In this document: positions 53,335 to 63,960 of the stretch, in pieces
How the letters are laid out: each line of letters starts with the position of its first letter
Position numbering within the stretch: the stretch's first letter is position 1
NCBI RefSeq assembly: GCF_902806685.2
Contig: NC_048550.1
Coordinates: 4,321,383 to 4,385,382, forward strand
Reading direction: 5' to 3'
From: Maniola hyperantus
Taxonomy: Eukaryota; Arthropoda; Insecta; Lepidoptera; Nymphalidae
Length of the DNA stretch: 64,000 nt
The notes under the pieces: generated by a model
Databases searched by the model: none
Told to the model about the DNA's origin: nothing
The model's input: the letters and a program-made list of their open reading frames with translations, nothing else
Made by a program: the position numbers and the translations under genes

Positions 53335-53539
53335 CTATAAGTTGAGCACATCCCTCATTGCCTCAACCGGTGTGACAAACTTAGTGGAGCCAATGAGAAC
53401 AACATTGTCAACTCCACTGGTTATGACACTCCTGTGCAACTGTTTACACTCCTCTGCCGTTATACCGCCCACGACGAATAGTATCACAGTCGGATTGTCT
53501 AGTGGATGTTTTGATGTTTTTTTCTTACTTGTTAGGATA
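53335..53539 (-). CDS. SCFD2: SCFD2 exon 9 and stop
   Basis: It encodes DNPTVILFVVGGITAEECKQ and ends VEAMRDVLNL, then TAG. This matches the family's final Sec1 beta strand. Fragments of this exon are repeated downstream at 52.8-53.25 kb. Confidence 0.85.
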
Positions 53540-56500
53540 CTGAAAAATTTAAAAAATTAAGATTTGTGTGTGCGTTCCTTCGTTATATATGCGTTCGCGC
53601 ATCATCCATATATTTCCATCCTAATATTATAAATGCGAAAGTGTGTCTGTCTGTCTGTCTGTCTGCTAGCTTTTCACGGCCCAACAGCTCAACCGATTTT
53701 GATGAAATTTGATACAGAGTTAGCTTACATCCCGGGGAAGGACATAGGCTACTTTTTATCCCGGAAAATTAAAGAGTTCCCACGGGATTTTTAAAAACCT
53801 AATTCCACGCGGACAAAGTCGCGGGCATCATCTAGTTGAGTTAAAAGTCCCGCAAATTGCTATTGCGCTGGAGCCATGTCTAATTAACGTCGAAATGACG
53901 TCATTTTGACGTCAGCCGAAATAAAAATATACCATCAGCTCGATACTTCAATCTAGTGCTGACGGTTTCTGATATCATCACCGTACAAAAGGCGATTATA
54001 CAATGTAAATGCGAATGTGTGTCTGTCTGTCTACTAGCTATTCAACCGATTTTGTCAAGTACAGAGATATTTTGTATCCCAGGCTAGACTACTTTTGTCC
54101 AGAAATCATATTCCCATGGGATTGTTTAAAAACTAAATCCACATTGAAGTCACAGGCATCTTTCCTTAGACAAAATATATAGATTACTTTTTATCCCGGA
54201 AAATCGAGTTCCCACGAGATTTTAAAAATCGAATCAATCAAATCAAAAGCCATCATCCAGTTTAATAAAAACAACTTACTTCAGTCCAGTCCGCAACAGC
54301 TCCTTGATGCCTTCGTTCCTGTGCCGCAGGTCAGTTAAGTCCGGTCGGTCGGTGTTAACTAGATCGTCAACCAATTGCTGTAGAACTCCCCGGTACTCAT
54401 GCCCTGTGCCTGTTTCGCATGGTTTCAGCACTGAATTGTACCTGAAAATTTTGCAAAATCAAAAATTATTATTTACTAGCTGATGCCCGCGACTTCGTCA
54501 GCGTGGATTTACGTTTTTCAAAATCTCGCGGGAACTCTTTGATTTTCCGGGATAAAAGTAGCCTATGTTTTAATCCAGGGTATAATATATCTCCATTCCA
54601 AATTTCAGCCAAATCCGTCCAGTAGTTTTTGCGTGAAGGAGTAACAAACGTACACACACACACACACACATACACACACACATACAAACTTTCGCCTTTA
54701 TAATATTAGTGTGATAGTGTGATTTGATATTTACTTCATTTCTATGGACATGTGGCCTATAGTCGACGCATTTTAAACTGAGTCGTCGAGTTATCTGTCT
54801 GTTTCGCTCGCTAACACTCGCTGTTTGTTGTTAAGTAAGTACTTACGACCTGTAAGTGCGAGCGAAACAGACAGATAACTCGACGACTCAGTTTAAAATG
54901 CGTCGACTATAGTTGTGACAACGCATATCAATCGGTTGCAACTGTTAAGCAACATCACCCAAGTTGGACTGGATGGATGGCCGACTTTGAAGGTCCGTAT
55001 TTGGTGTTTTTTGTTTCCTCCGCGCCTCGAGGAGCAGGTTAAGCCTTTGATCCTGGTTATTATCACTAATATCTATGTAAAAACCTTTGAGTCGAAATCT
55101 CGTTCTCTTAGCCGAGTTGTAAGTATGCGGAAGGATCTGGGAACCCACTGGATTATTATCCCAAGAAAACTATCATTGGTACTGATTCTGAGCACAACCT
55201 AATTTTAGAGTATTCGCATTCTCTCTAATGTAATATGAAAAGGACAGACGCAGTTTGACAGTTTTAAATTTAATTTTTAGATGGTAAAACCTAACCTAAC
55301 CTACTGTTTAAATTTGTAGCGTGCACTAAAATTTAGAGTCTTATGTAAAGTTCATGTTCTGTCCCTTATTAGCATTGTTAAAAAGAAAAGGATACAGATA
55401 CTCTAAATTTAGTTTAGAGAAAGACAACGAAATCAGTGCCAACATGTGATTAACAACCCTCAGCAATGAAGAATGCAACACAGTGATTTAAAAAAACATT
55501 TATGAATCGGTTAAAATACGAAACTGTCACAGGACTTTGCAAGCAAAGGTATTTTTTCTAATTTAAGAATCATCCCACTCGAAATAAGTAATTTCATGTG
55601 AATGAAATCGTGGCTTACTGCAATAAATGAAATTCTACAAAAAGGTTTATCTCGTAGGTATTTTGAACTTACTTTTGCAATATCTTCCTCATTTGCGAGA
55701 CCTCCTTCAAGCGACCCATGATATTTTTAGATATTTGTTCACACTCTTCCGGTGTTGCCATATGTCCACTCTCACTCAACAAGGTCTTATGGTCCTCAAA
55801 TATGGCAACACTGAGGGCCTGCTGGAGATTCTCCTCATGTTGCTTGGTAAACACTACTTCAGTGCCAGTCAAAGAGTATACGTGGATAAGAAGGGCTAAA
55901 AGATTCTCTAGCGGCAGATTTCGCTCTTTGCGTGTTTTCATTATGTGGCTCAACTGAAAAGAATTTTTGAATATATGCAATGATGTGCACGTAAATTAAG
56001 AACGACTAAAATACTACCACTTTTAAAGTTACGTAGATGTACTTGCGCAGAAGTCTTATTTTGAACTAGCTGATGCCCGCGACTTCATCCGCATGGAATT
56101 AGGTTTTAAAAATCTCTTAGGAACTCTGATTTTCCGGGATACAAATATGCCTATGGGAGCCTGGCACTTTCCAGGCATTTATCTATACCCATGCAAAAAA
56201 TCACGTCAATCCGTTGCACCGTTGCGACGTGATTGAAGGACAAACCAACAATCCAACAACACACTTTCCTACGCGCCATGTTTAGTACACGCGAATTATG
56301 AGCGAGATAGCACGAGTCTCTGTTGTTCTTGTTAAATCTTATCGTCAACCAATAATGACTATATATTTCATTGGTGTACATTCGGCTTTAGCCTTGATGA
56401 TGGGACTTTTATGGACAAAATTAAAGTTGTGGTTGTGTCATTGTATAACTTTGTCATGTAAAATCATTTCTAACTTTGATCATTTATAAATATTGCTTTA

Positions 56501-59500
56501 TTTAAAATCAAGCATACTGCACACACCATTGCCTGCCTACTTTCTGTCCTAGGATTTTTAAAAACCTAAATCCACGTGAGTTGCAGACATCATCTATTTG
56601 GTACATATATAGCTCCTGGAAGACATAACCTACTGTTTGTCCAGAATACGAAAGCGATCCCATGGGAATTTTAAAACCCATATCCACGTGGGTTGATATT
56701 ATATTATACCTGATGCAGCACACTAGTGGAGTCCCTGCTAGCCGCTAAGTTCTGCAGCACTTGTTTCTCCAAACTCATGAGCAACTCTAGTTGCGCACGC
56801 TTGGGCGATTTCAGCGTGTGCACCACGCCTAGCGCTTGTTGTAGAACGCCGAGGTGCTTGCCTATTATGTCATAGTTGCCTGGAATCAGGAAGAGTGGAG
56901 GTTATATTATCAGTACCCCTATTATAAATGCAAAAGTGTGTTTGTTTGTTGGTTTGTCCTTCAAACACGTCGCAACGGTGCAATGGATAGACGTGATTTT
57001 TGCATGGGTATAGATAAAGACCTGGGTAGTGACATAGGCTACTTTATGTCCAGCAGTGGACGTCTATCGGTTGATGATGATGATGATGATATGGCGCCAA
57101 CGGCGATGGAGAGAACTATGCTCAGAGTTTCACTATGTGGTCAAATCAGATATGAGGAGAACCGTAGAAATAGAGAAACCGACATAGCTCAACGGGTTGC
57201 GAAGCTAGCAATGGGCAGGGCACGTTTTGCTTTATAAAGTCAAAACTTACCTTTAGACGCCGAAATAATCTTCTCGACGCTCTGCGGTGTAACTTTTAAC
57301 AGTGTCTTCGGCCCCGGTGATTTCTGAACGTCAATTTTGGACAGCTTGTTGTACAAGTCGAACATGACCTCCTTTTGCGACTTATTGATCATGTGATCGT
57401 AAGTCTGTACGCACGACTCGTCCTCGGCGTGGAAGAGGCAGCCTGGACTGAGTTGCAAGTCATCTGGATGTGTTATACTGAAATAACATTTGTTATGCAT
57501 TATCATGCTATGGCAAATCACTACCTATTACTACCCCTAGGGACAACCCTCCACCTCCCATGGCCCCACCAACCTCTCGGTTATATGGGCCGAATCGCGG
57601 GAGGGCGCCCGTTCGGTACTTGCTCTTGGCATTTTCCCGGGGCGCCTTCTTCACTCCCTACAAATTATTTTGTCTTTTCCTTGTCCCTTATGCTCACTCT
57701 CCCCCTTGGGGGCTAGACGTCACTAACACAGCTGTGATCTCCGCTGCTGCTCCTCCGTGGTGCCGGCCTGGCACCTGCACGCTCCGAGCTGCTTCGCCTC
57801 TTATGCCAATGGTGCGCGAATTCCCGTAGCCGGTTGTAGTTCCCCGCCGATGAGACAAGGTCCGTGTAGAAGACCGGCCCCGCTTCCCCGCGTACGATCC
57901 CATCCAACATCGTCACTCGCAAGTCCTCATATAGGGGACACTCCCTCTTTCCACTCCCTCTTACTACCCCTATTATAAATGTGAAAGTGTGTTTATTTGT
58001 CCTTCAATCACGTCGCAACCGAGAAACGGATCGACGTGATTTTTTGCATGAGTATAGTCAAAGACCTGGAGAGTGGTATAGGCTACTTTTTGTCCAGGAA
58101 AAATAAAGAGTTCCCACGGGATTTTCAAAAAACCTAAATCCACGCATACGAAGTCGCGGGCATCAGCTAGTATTATTATAAATGCGAAAGTCAGCTATGA
58201 CCATTGATGTCGAAGCAATCGGCGGGTGTTCTAAATGGCTAAATCCAAATCACTTTACTACCTATATTATGAATGCGAAAGTGTGTTTGTATGTTGGTCT
58301 GTCCTTCAGAGTTCAGTCACGTCACAATGGAGCAACGGATCGACGTGATATTTTTCATGGGTATAGTTAAAGACTTGTGATATAGGCTACTTTTTATCCC
58401 GGAAAATACCACGCGATTTTCAAAAATTTACAATTTTAAGCCCCGCACACCCGCGCTAACCCGGTGCAGGATAGCGCAGGTCTGTGGGGCGACCCTCCGC
58501 CTCATACCCCGGTTGCCATCTAGACCAGTCGCATACTATACCTTTTAAGATTTTATAGGTTTCCTTAATACTAGATAGGTAAATTCTTAGTACCTACTTA
58601 CCTAATGCACAATTAAAAATGCCAGTTTCTTCATCCTATTTCACTCAAATAATTATTTCGTACAGATACTCAGCTCAGATATCAGTAGGAACCAACGATC
58701 TTTATATGTATGTACTAGTAGGAACGGAAGCTTTACTACGTGGAGCGCCTCTCGCCACTAGATGGCGTTGCGAGTCGCTTTTGATGATTTCACTTTACAA
58801 TGGAGGAAGTCCAGTTATCATCTATTTGAACTATAAATATGGATTAACGTACATGTTAGCCTCGCAAAGTGGCGACATATCCACTGCAACATCTGTGCAA
58901 TGTCCTGGGAACCTTGGCAGCACAGCCATTGCTTTGTCAAGAACTGACTCCATGGAGTGACTGGTCACACCGCACAGGTCCAATGTTCGGTCAACAATGA
59001 TGAGCGACACTGGGTTTGAACAGGACTGAAAGGCAATAATTCAATAGATTAATTAATAGAGCCTCAATAGCTCAACTGGTAAAGGAGTGGACTGAAAACC
59101 GAAAGGTCGACGGTTCAAACCCCGCCCGTTGCACTATTGTCGTACCTACTCCTAGCACAAGTCTGACGCTTAGTTGGAGAGGTAAGGGGAATATTAGTCA
59201 TTTAACATGGCTAATATTCTTTTAAGAAAAAAAAAATTAAAAATTAATTTCACAAGTCAAACCTAAATGCACGTGGATATGTATGCAGTTTGCACGATTA
59301 CGTTTTTAAAATCCAGTGGGAACTCTTTGATTTTCCGGGATAAAAAGTAGCCTATGTCACTCTCGGTCTTTGTCTATACCCATGCAAAAAATCACGTGAA
59401 TCCGTTGCACCGTTGCGACGTGATTGAAGGACAAACCACCAAACAAACACACCTTCGCATTTATAATAAGGGTACTGAAAGACAACATCAAACGAGTCGC

Positions 59501-62500
59501 GGGGAGCCGCTGGATTCAGGCGGCGCAAGACTGTGGTGTGTGGAATTCCCTACAAGACCTATGTCCAGTGGTCGGCGTTTATCGGTTGATAGTGATGATG
59601 GTGATGATATGGGATGTTCCATATTGTATTACAACTTCTAGGAGCTAGGTAAGACGCGTCTCCTATTTGTTTTTTAGTTATAATTAAGTAATTCCTACTA
59701 ATATTATTATAAATGTGAAAGTGTGGATGTTTGGATGTTTGTTACTGAATCACGCAAAAACGGCTGAACGGATTTGGATGAAATTTCGAATGGAGATAGA
59801 TTATACCCTGGATTAACACATATTATGCTACTTTTTATCCCGGAAAATCAAAGAATTCCCGTGGATTTTGAAAAACGTAAATCCACGCAGACGAAGTCGC
59901 GGGCATCAGCTAAATAAATAAATAAATAAGTAATAATCTATATATATAAAAGGAAAAGGTGACTGACTGACTGACTGACTGACTGACTGAATGACTGACT
60001 GACTGACTGACTGACTGATCTATCAACGCACAGCTCAAACTACTGGACGGATCGGGCTGAAATTTGGCATGCAGATAGCTATTATGACGTAGACATCCGC
60101 TAAGAAAGGATTTTTGAAAATTCAACTCCTAAGGGGGTGAAATAGGGTTTTGAAATTTTGTAGTCCACGCGGACGAAGTCGCGAGCATAAGCTAGTAAAT
60201 AAATAAACGTTTATTCGCTAGTATTAAATATTAACTGTAACGCAAACGGCCAAATTGTAAAGAGTTTTCTGGTTTAGTTATTAAGTTTAGTTTTCAAATA
60301 TTTGTGCGAGTTTGTCACTTTATGTTCATGTATTTAATAATTAATTCTTTATAAATAAAATAAAATAAATAAAAATAAACTGACCTTCCTCCTAGACACA
60401 CAGATGGGCGAATTTTCCAAAACTCCAGCAATAAGTGAACTAAAAGCACCCATATAATATATATCTTCTTTAATATTCATAGAATCCAGCATACTGTTCA
60501 GTCCACTTGCCAACCGCCGTACACAAGACCTTTCTTCAGAGCTCAAGGTGTACAAATCTAATGTAGGCACATCAGTTGTGAGCTTTTTATCAAACTTTGG
60601 GTACACTTGTTGGTATGGTGGTGTCAGGAATACTACATTTGTTGGTGCTATTGTGAATATCGGGATGTATACCACTTCCACAACCGATTGCTGAAAAGTT
60701 CTAATATGTTTAGGCCTAGCCAAAAGCTGTGCTTTTAGCATTGCTTCAATCTCAATACTTTTTGTATGATCGGCTAGTCTTGCTGTAATAAGCATGCAGG
60801 AAATCTACTGCTGTAATGATTTTAAGCTTAATTCGTGGTTTAACAACATCTTTTGTAGATAACTAGAGTGCAAAGCAATTGAAATTCACAAACACCAGAA
60901 TTTCAATCATGAGGATGGTTTTAAGTTTAAAACCATCCTAGCTATCCATTGCATCCATTGCTAGTTAGCAAGTATGTGGAATCCAGTGGTAGAATTATGC
61001 AAACCAAGACAGCATTGTACGACATTGAAAGTTAATAGTGACGTTGTGAGTGTATTTTGCCGGACTGCTCGTGAAGTTCAAGAAAAAAAAAGAACAAGAA
61101 AGAGGGTAGTTCCCTATTGCCCTTGACACAAGCTGTCAACTTCATCTCTCGCAGCACCACAGTCCCGTCGTGACCCTTGCAAAAACTTAAAAGTCACAAG
61201 GGTGCACTACATTTGGACCTGTCAAAACCATTGCCTAACAATAAACAAAGACCATGTTATAAAACAAAGTCTGTTACATGACAAATAGTGGGGTCTTATT
61301 TGTAAGTATATATTCATCAGGATAAACAATGTTAAAATCGTTGTTTGTATCTACAGATTTTGTTTATTAAACATGTGACTAATAGAAAACCACAGTTAGA
61401 AATAAATATATATCTAATAATGTGTTAGAATTATAAAAAAAATATGCATACAATCTTACTTTTTTATTAATCCACTCAAGAAGCATGTGTTCCAACCTCT
61501 TGGCAGCTTCCGTTCCAGCTTTCCCTGCTGGTGTTGCATCACTTGCATCCCTTACCCCATCATTGAGCTCCAGGTAAACCACATCTAAGCTAGCACACGA
61601 CACGAGGATGCAATGTGTGAGATCGCTGTTATGTATAATTTCACTGATAGTTCTCAGTTGGGTACGAGTTGTTTGAGTTATGAAAACAGCTTTTCTTTGC
61701 TCTTTTTTACAATACTGAAATGTGAAAAATGTTATCTAATCAAAATGGTATGTTCTTTTATTTCTATTATGTATGTCCTTTATGCAATTAATTAATAAAA
61801 AATTATAAAGATTGAATGTTTATCTTATTTTCAATATTATTAGTCATTAATCATTAATTAATTATATAATAATTGTAATTGATTATTAGATAACTGTACC
61901 AGATTATACACAGTTAAGTTTTGATACACTCAAACTTAATATTATATATGCGAAAGTGTTTCTGTATGTCTGCTAGCCCACCCATTCAACCGATTTTGAT
62001 AAAATTTGATACAGGGTTAGCTAACATCCCAGAGACAGTCATAGGCTACTTTTTTTCCTGGAAACTTTTTTTACGAAACCTAAATTCTCGCAGACGAAGT
62101 CGCAGGCATCATCTAGTTGAAAATAAAATTAAAAATTATAAAAGCCTATTTACCCATCTCCAGCAGGCAAGGTTTGTGAGACAGGAAAGTAATACCCTAT
62201 TAATGTGCTCAAAACAAATGCCTACCTAGTCAAATCTGAATAGGAACTTTTATTTTTTATTCAGATACAAGTTAGCCCTTGACTGCAATCTCACCTGGTG
62301 GTAAGTTATGATGCAGTCTAAGATAGAAGCGGGCTAACCTGAATATGACTGCACAGATCCCAGTCAGGCTTGTGAAAAGACCTGTGCAAATCCCTATGTT
62401 GCAATGTGTGCAACAATAAACCTTTTACCATGATAAGTACTATGCAGCCCTTAATTATCAAAATTTGTATCATTTTATTAAAAACTAGATGATGATCGCG

Positions 62501-62890
62501 ACGTCTGTGTATGTTTTTAATCCTGTGGGAACTCTTAGATTTTCCGGGGTAAAAAGGATGTCCTTTCCCAGGATGCAAGCTGTCTCTGTACTAAATTTCG
62601 ACTAAATCGGTTGAACGGATGGGCTGTGAAAGGCTAGCAGACAGACAATTATTTATGATACATATAAGACAGTATGGTTATTACTATGGATAAATTAAAT
62701 TGATGCATACCTCAAATGGCGATAAACTTTTCACAGCAACAGCTCCTCCTGTGAGAAGGTTAAAGAGACCTCCATCCCAATGCAAGCACTCGGCACTGTA
62801 GTCATCCAAGAACACCACCGCTCCAATAATACGATTATACACCTCCGACCACCAGGCTTTACCAAACTCTTTTACGGACGTCGTGGACAT
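53335..62890 (-). CDS. SCFD2: Sec1 family domain-containing protein 2 (complete, 9 exons)
   Basis: A divergent Sec1/Munc18-type protein expected to act in membrane traffic; its exact role is poorly known. Exons are 62890-62711, 61714-61460, 60690-60385, 59025-58853, 57477-57251, 56879-56710, 55953-55673, 54441-54280 and 53539-53335. All phases match, giving 652 aa (human about 684). Recognisable landmarks are AVVFLDDYSAECLHW (N-terminus), EVVYIPIFTIAP, SLIIVDRTLDLCGV, VLPRFPGHCTDV, SPGCLFHAEDE, LENLLALLIHVYSLTGTE, TDRPDLTDL and VILFVVGGIT near the C-terminus. All follow the order in human SCFD2. An upstream in-frame Met at 62902 would add four residues. The introns carry LINE, SINE and Helitron-like insertions. 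Confidence 0.9.
53617..53837 (+). mobile_element. CTAG-ended Helitron-like element with (GTCT)n
   Basis: It starts CCTAATATTATAAATGCGAA, carries GTGTGTCTGTCTGTCTGTCT and ends GCGGACAAAGTCGCGGGCATCATCTAG. It lies in SCFD2 intron 8, opposite strand. Confidence 0.7.
53846..53975. repeat. Truncated copy of the AAGTCCCGCAA fold-back MITE
   Basis: It is close to 8433-8560 (AAGTCCCGCAAATTGCTATT, AATGACGTCATTTTGACGTC) but lacks the 3' terminus. Confidence 0.75.
54280..54441 (-). CDS. SCFD2: SCFD2 exon 8
   Basis: It encodes YNSVLKPCETGTGHEYRGVL, DDLVNTDRPDLTDL and GIKELLRTGLK. The donor is GTAAGT, phase 2. Confidence 0.85.
54474..54714 (-). mobile_element. CTAG-ended Helitron-like element with (AC)n
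   Basis: The complement of the standard end (CTAGCTGATGCCCGCGACTT) opens it, and an (AC)n-type tract at 54653-54690 takes the place of the GTTT tract. It lies in SCFD2 intron 7. Confidence 0.65.
54757..54912. repeat. Near-perfect fold-back MITE, 156 bp
   Basis: The arms are CTATAGTCGACGCATTTTAA...TGTCTGTTTCGCTCGC and the exact complement ...AAAATGCGTCGACTATAG, about 54 bp each. The insertion looks recent. Confidence 0.85.
55673..55953 (-). CDS. SCFD2: SCFD2 exon 7
   Basis: It encodes LPLENLLALLIHVYSLTG and a 50-residue helical region ending SQMRKILQ. The acceptor is CTTTTCAG and the donor GTAAGT, phase 2. Confidence 0.9.
56065..56275 (-). mobile_element. CTAG-ended Helitron-like element
   Basis: It starts with the complement CTAGCTGATGCCCGCGACTT and ends near AAACCAACAATCCAACAACA, then CACTTTC. 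It lies in SCFD2 intron 6. Confidence 0.6.
56710..56879 (-). CDS. SCFD2: SCFD2 exon 6
   Basis: It encodes NYDIIGKHLGVLQQALGVVH, then TLKSPKRAQLELLMSLEKQV. It matches human GLLQLGLATAQTLKHPQ in position and pattern. The donor is GTATAA at phase 0. Confidence 0.85.
56918..57238 (+). mobile_element. Helitron-like 5' half fused to a LINE 3' region
   Basis: The first 130 bp (CCCTATTATAAATGCAAAAG ... GACATAGGCTACTT) belong to the CTAG family. From about 57050 the sequence is the LINE end CAGCAGTGGACGTCTATCGG, then (ATG)n, followed by a frame encoding AMERTMLRVSLCGQIRYEEN and DIAQRVAKLAMG, typical of LINE RT C-terminal regions. Two LINE segments lie out of normal order. Confidence 0.6.
57251..57477 (-). 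CDS. SCFD2: SCFD2 exon 5
   Basis: It encodes ITHPDDLQLSPGCLFHAEDE and the helix MFDLYNKLSKID, then VTPQSVEKIISASK. The acceptor is GTTATTTCAG and the donor GTAAGT, phase 1. Confidence 0.85.
57540..57960 (-). mobile_element. R1-type LINE ORF2 C-terminus and 3' end
   Basis: On minus the frame reads ECPLYEDLRVTMLDG, then GPVFYTDLVSSAGNYNRLRE, FAHHWHKRR and an Arg/Ser-rich tail, stopping near 57713. A CPLY...D.R..ML motif with a final FA..WH is characteristic of R1-clade zinc-knuckle ends. It is GC-rich, lies in SCFD2 intron 4 on the same strand and is not part of SCFD2. Confidence 0.6.
57962..58172 (+). mobile_element. CTAG-ended Helitron-like element
   Basis: It runs CCCTATTATAAATGTGAAAG to ACGAAGTCGCGGGCATCAGC, then TAG. 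A second copy begins immediately at 58188 (ATAAATGCGAAAGTCAGC). Confidence 0.65.
58255..58435 (+). mobile_element. CTAG-family copy, 3'-truncated by element G
   Basis: It runs ATATTATGAATGCGAAAGTG through TTTATCCCGGAAAATACCAC and is cut at about 58435, where element G begins. Confidence 0.6.
58441..58533. repeat. GC-rich fold-back element G, copy 5 (5'-truncated)
   Basis: It runs CCCCGCACACCCGCGCTAAC to GGTTGCCATCTAGACCAGTC. The left outer arm is missing. Confidence 0.7.
58853..59025 (-). CDS. SCFD2: SCFD2 exon 4
   Basis: It encodes SLIIVDRTLDLCGVTSHSME, then AVLPRFPGHCTDVAVDM. The donor GTACGT at phase 2 splits an Ile codon completed by exon 5. Confidence 0.85.
59062..59235 (+). repeat. 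tRNA-derived SINE family C, best copy
   Basis: The head GCCTCAATAGCTCAACTGGT (A box), a CTGAAAA anticodon-loop-like segment, and CGACGGTTCAAACCCCGCCC (B box) resemble a tRNA-Phe-like gene. A body with GTCGTACCTACTCCTAGCAC and an A-rich tail follow. It has no aminoacyl-stem pairing as a functional tRNA would, so this is a SINE, not a tRNA gene. Confidence 0.8.
59265..59475 (-). mobile_element. CTAG-family copy, 3' end degraded
   Basis: On minus it runs CCCTTATTATAAATGCGAAG through CACGTCGCAACGGTGCAACG to TTTCCGGGAT-type sequence. The CTAG end is not recognisable. Confidence 0.55.
59478..59612 (+). mobile_element. LINE 3' end
   Basis: It encodes DNIKRVAGSRWIQAAQDCG, then a CCCTACAAGACCTATGTCC segment and a GTGATGATGGTGATGAT tail. 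Confidence 0.65.
59695..59913 (+). mobile_element. CTAG-family copy ending in CAGCTAAATAAATAAATAA
   Basis: It runs ACTAATATTATTATAAATGT to GCAGACGAAGTCGCGGGCAT, then CAGCTA. The terminal G is replaced by an (AAAT)n run that joins it to the family D copy. Confidence 0.6.
59935..60198 (-). repeat. Family D repeat with (GACT)n
   Basis: It is the complement of the family at 11560, with a long GACTGACT tract at 59960-60018 and end GCGAGCATAAGCTAGT. Confidence 0.75.
60385..60690 (-). CDS. SCFD2: SCFD2 exon 3
   Basis: The acceptor AACTTTTCAG precedes QSVVEVVYIPIF. This joins WINKK in phase 0 and matches the human spacing. The exon holds the conserved VRRLASGLNSML and ends SRRK before GTCAGT. The frame remains open upstream to 60795, but that part is intron. 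Confidence 0.85.
61460..61714 (-). CDS. SCFD2: SCFD2 exon 2
   Basis: It starts YCKKEQRKAVFITQ, then ILVSCASLDVVYLEL and RLEHMLLEWINKK. It is phase 0 at both ends, with acceptor CACATTTCAG and donor GTAAGA. Confidence 0.85.
61940..62118 (+). mobile_element. CTAG-ended Helitron-like element
   Basis: It runs AATATTATATATGCGAAAGT to AGACGAAGTCGCAGGCATCA, then TCTAG. It lies in SCFD2 intron 1. Confidence 0.65.
62252..62340 (-). repeat. SINE family B fragment
   Basis: ATTCAGATACAAGTTAGCCC ... GAAGCGGGCTAACCTG matches the tail half of family B. Confidence 0.7.
62487..62690 (-). mobile_element. CTAG-family copy, minus
   Basis: It starts CTAGATGATGATCGCGACGT and carries TTTCCGGGGTAAAAAGGATG and the ATGGGCTGTGAAAGGCTAGC segment. 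It abuts SCFD2 exon 1. Confidence 0.6.
62711..62890 (-). CDS. SCFD2: SCFD2 exon 1
   Basis: It starts MSTTSVKEFGKAWW and encodes GAVVFLDDYSAECLHWDGG and LLTGGAVAVKSL. The donor GTATGC follows SPFE at phase 0. The alternative start MFCK is 12 nt upstream. Confidence 0.85.
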
Positions 62891-62902
62891 TTTACAAAAC
62901 AA

Positions 62903-63570
62903 ACATTAAAAAATATTTAAAATTACTTCAAGGGATATATATTATTAATATTATTCTTAAGTACAATGAACGAGATAAAATATTAAATTTGTAAAGTAGT
63001 TGTTAATCCTAGGTTATTATTTTTAGCAATATTTTCACATTTTCCTGATTTCCTCCCCCGACCAGCTTCCTACTTCCTAGTATCTTTCTTATTTTTCCTT
63101 GTTTTCAGTTTTCGGTGGTTTTCGGCCTATGGTTTTTTCTGAGGTTGTTTATTTTAATTTTTTGTTATTTTTTTAAATTATTTTGATTTTGAAGCACAGC
63201 GACAGAGCCAGAGCTGGGGCCAGAGCCACAGATTAATAGGGATACTACGTATCAGATGGCTCACGGGCAAACAAATTTTGACACCCTTGAAATGCAGCCC
63301 GTGATTGGTCGATCATCTGTCAAACTCTATTTTGCTATTTCTCTACTAACCAATAGGATCAGATTATTTGAGCCAATAGCTTGGCAAGATATTTTTTTAA
63401 ATTGCCTCCTTTGCGCGGCTCTGAATTCTAGTTTTGTATTTTAGAGGATTTTTTCCTGCAGCTTTAGCTTCTTGTATTTTGAAATTGTTTTATTAGGTAC
63501 CTAAAGGGTTTTTTACTTAAATAACCTAAATTAATTGATTCTAAAAATAAAAAACACATTTTATTTCAAG
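62903..63570. other. Region upstream of SCFD2
   Basis: Presumed promoter side of SCFD2. There is no clear TATA box or DRE. A purine/pyrimidine-biased T-rich run covers 63000-63190. A 62-codon plus-strand frame at 63256 has no recognisable motif. Confidence 0.45.
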
Positions 63571-63574
63571 ACAT

Positions 63575-63960
63575 TTATTTATTTTCTTTTAAATCTTTTA
63601 AAACCTTTATTAAATATCGATATGATTTTGGCCCCTGATTAAGTAAGGATAAGAAATTTTTTTTTTCATCTTCTGTAAACCTTCTTTGTTTCTTCTTCTT
63701 TCCGCACAATCTTAATTGCATTGTGAGTATTTTTTTGGCAATTGGGTTCAATTTTTCCAATTTTTGATACACATTTTCACTGTCCAAGCTTTTTTATGTC
63801 TACGAATAAGGTTAAGAGTTTTTTGGGAAATCCTATATTTCTTGTAAAGATGTTTGCATTTTGGTGAAAGAACTTCAATTATTCTTTTAATGATTCTAGG
63901 ATTCCTTCTCTTTTTAAGTGGCATGGTAGTGGAACCTGGAATTGCAAGAGTATTATATAT
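63575..63960 (-). pseudogene. P-element/THAP9-type transposase fragment, frameshifted
   Basis: Reading minus, one frame from about 63950 gives PLKKRRNPRIIKRIIEVLSP, a Cys/Lys-rich coiled-coil-like stretch (RISQKTLNLIRRHKK), then breaks at an A-run near 63795. Another frame continues with ENVYQKLEKLNPIAKKILTM, QLRLCGKKKKQRRFTEDEKK and LLNQGPKSYRYLIKVL and stops at 63575. A basic linker followed by RRFT-E-K...SPKSYRYL-like sequence is the pattern after the leucine-zipper region of P-element-type transposases and THAP9. Neither the THAP domain nor the catalytic core is seen. The window ends at 64000. Confidence 0.45.

Noticed and set aside
57713..57960. Extra SCFD2 exon
   Set aside because: SCFD2 exon 4 joins exon 5 directly with a split Ile codon. 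The encoded CPLYED.RVTML motif is of LINE type.
59062..59135. tRNA-Phe-like gene
   Set aside because: A and B boxes are present but the acceptor stem does not pair, and it continues into a repeated body with an A-rich tail. It is a SINE head.
60691..60795. N-terminal extension of the 148-codon minus frame over SCFD2 exon 3
   Set aside because: A good acceptor AACTTTTCAG at 60691-60700 gives phase 0 and the expected SCFD2 spacing. The extension has no counterpart in the family.
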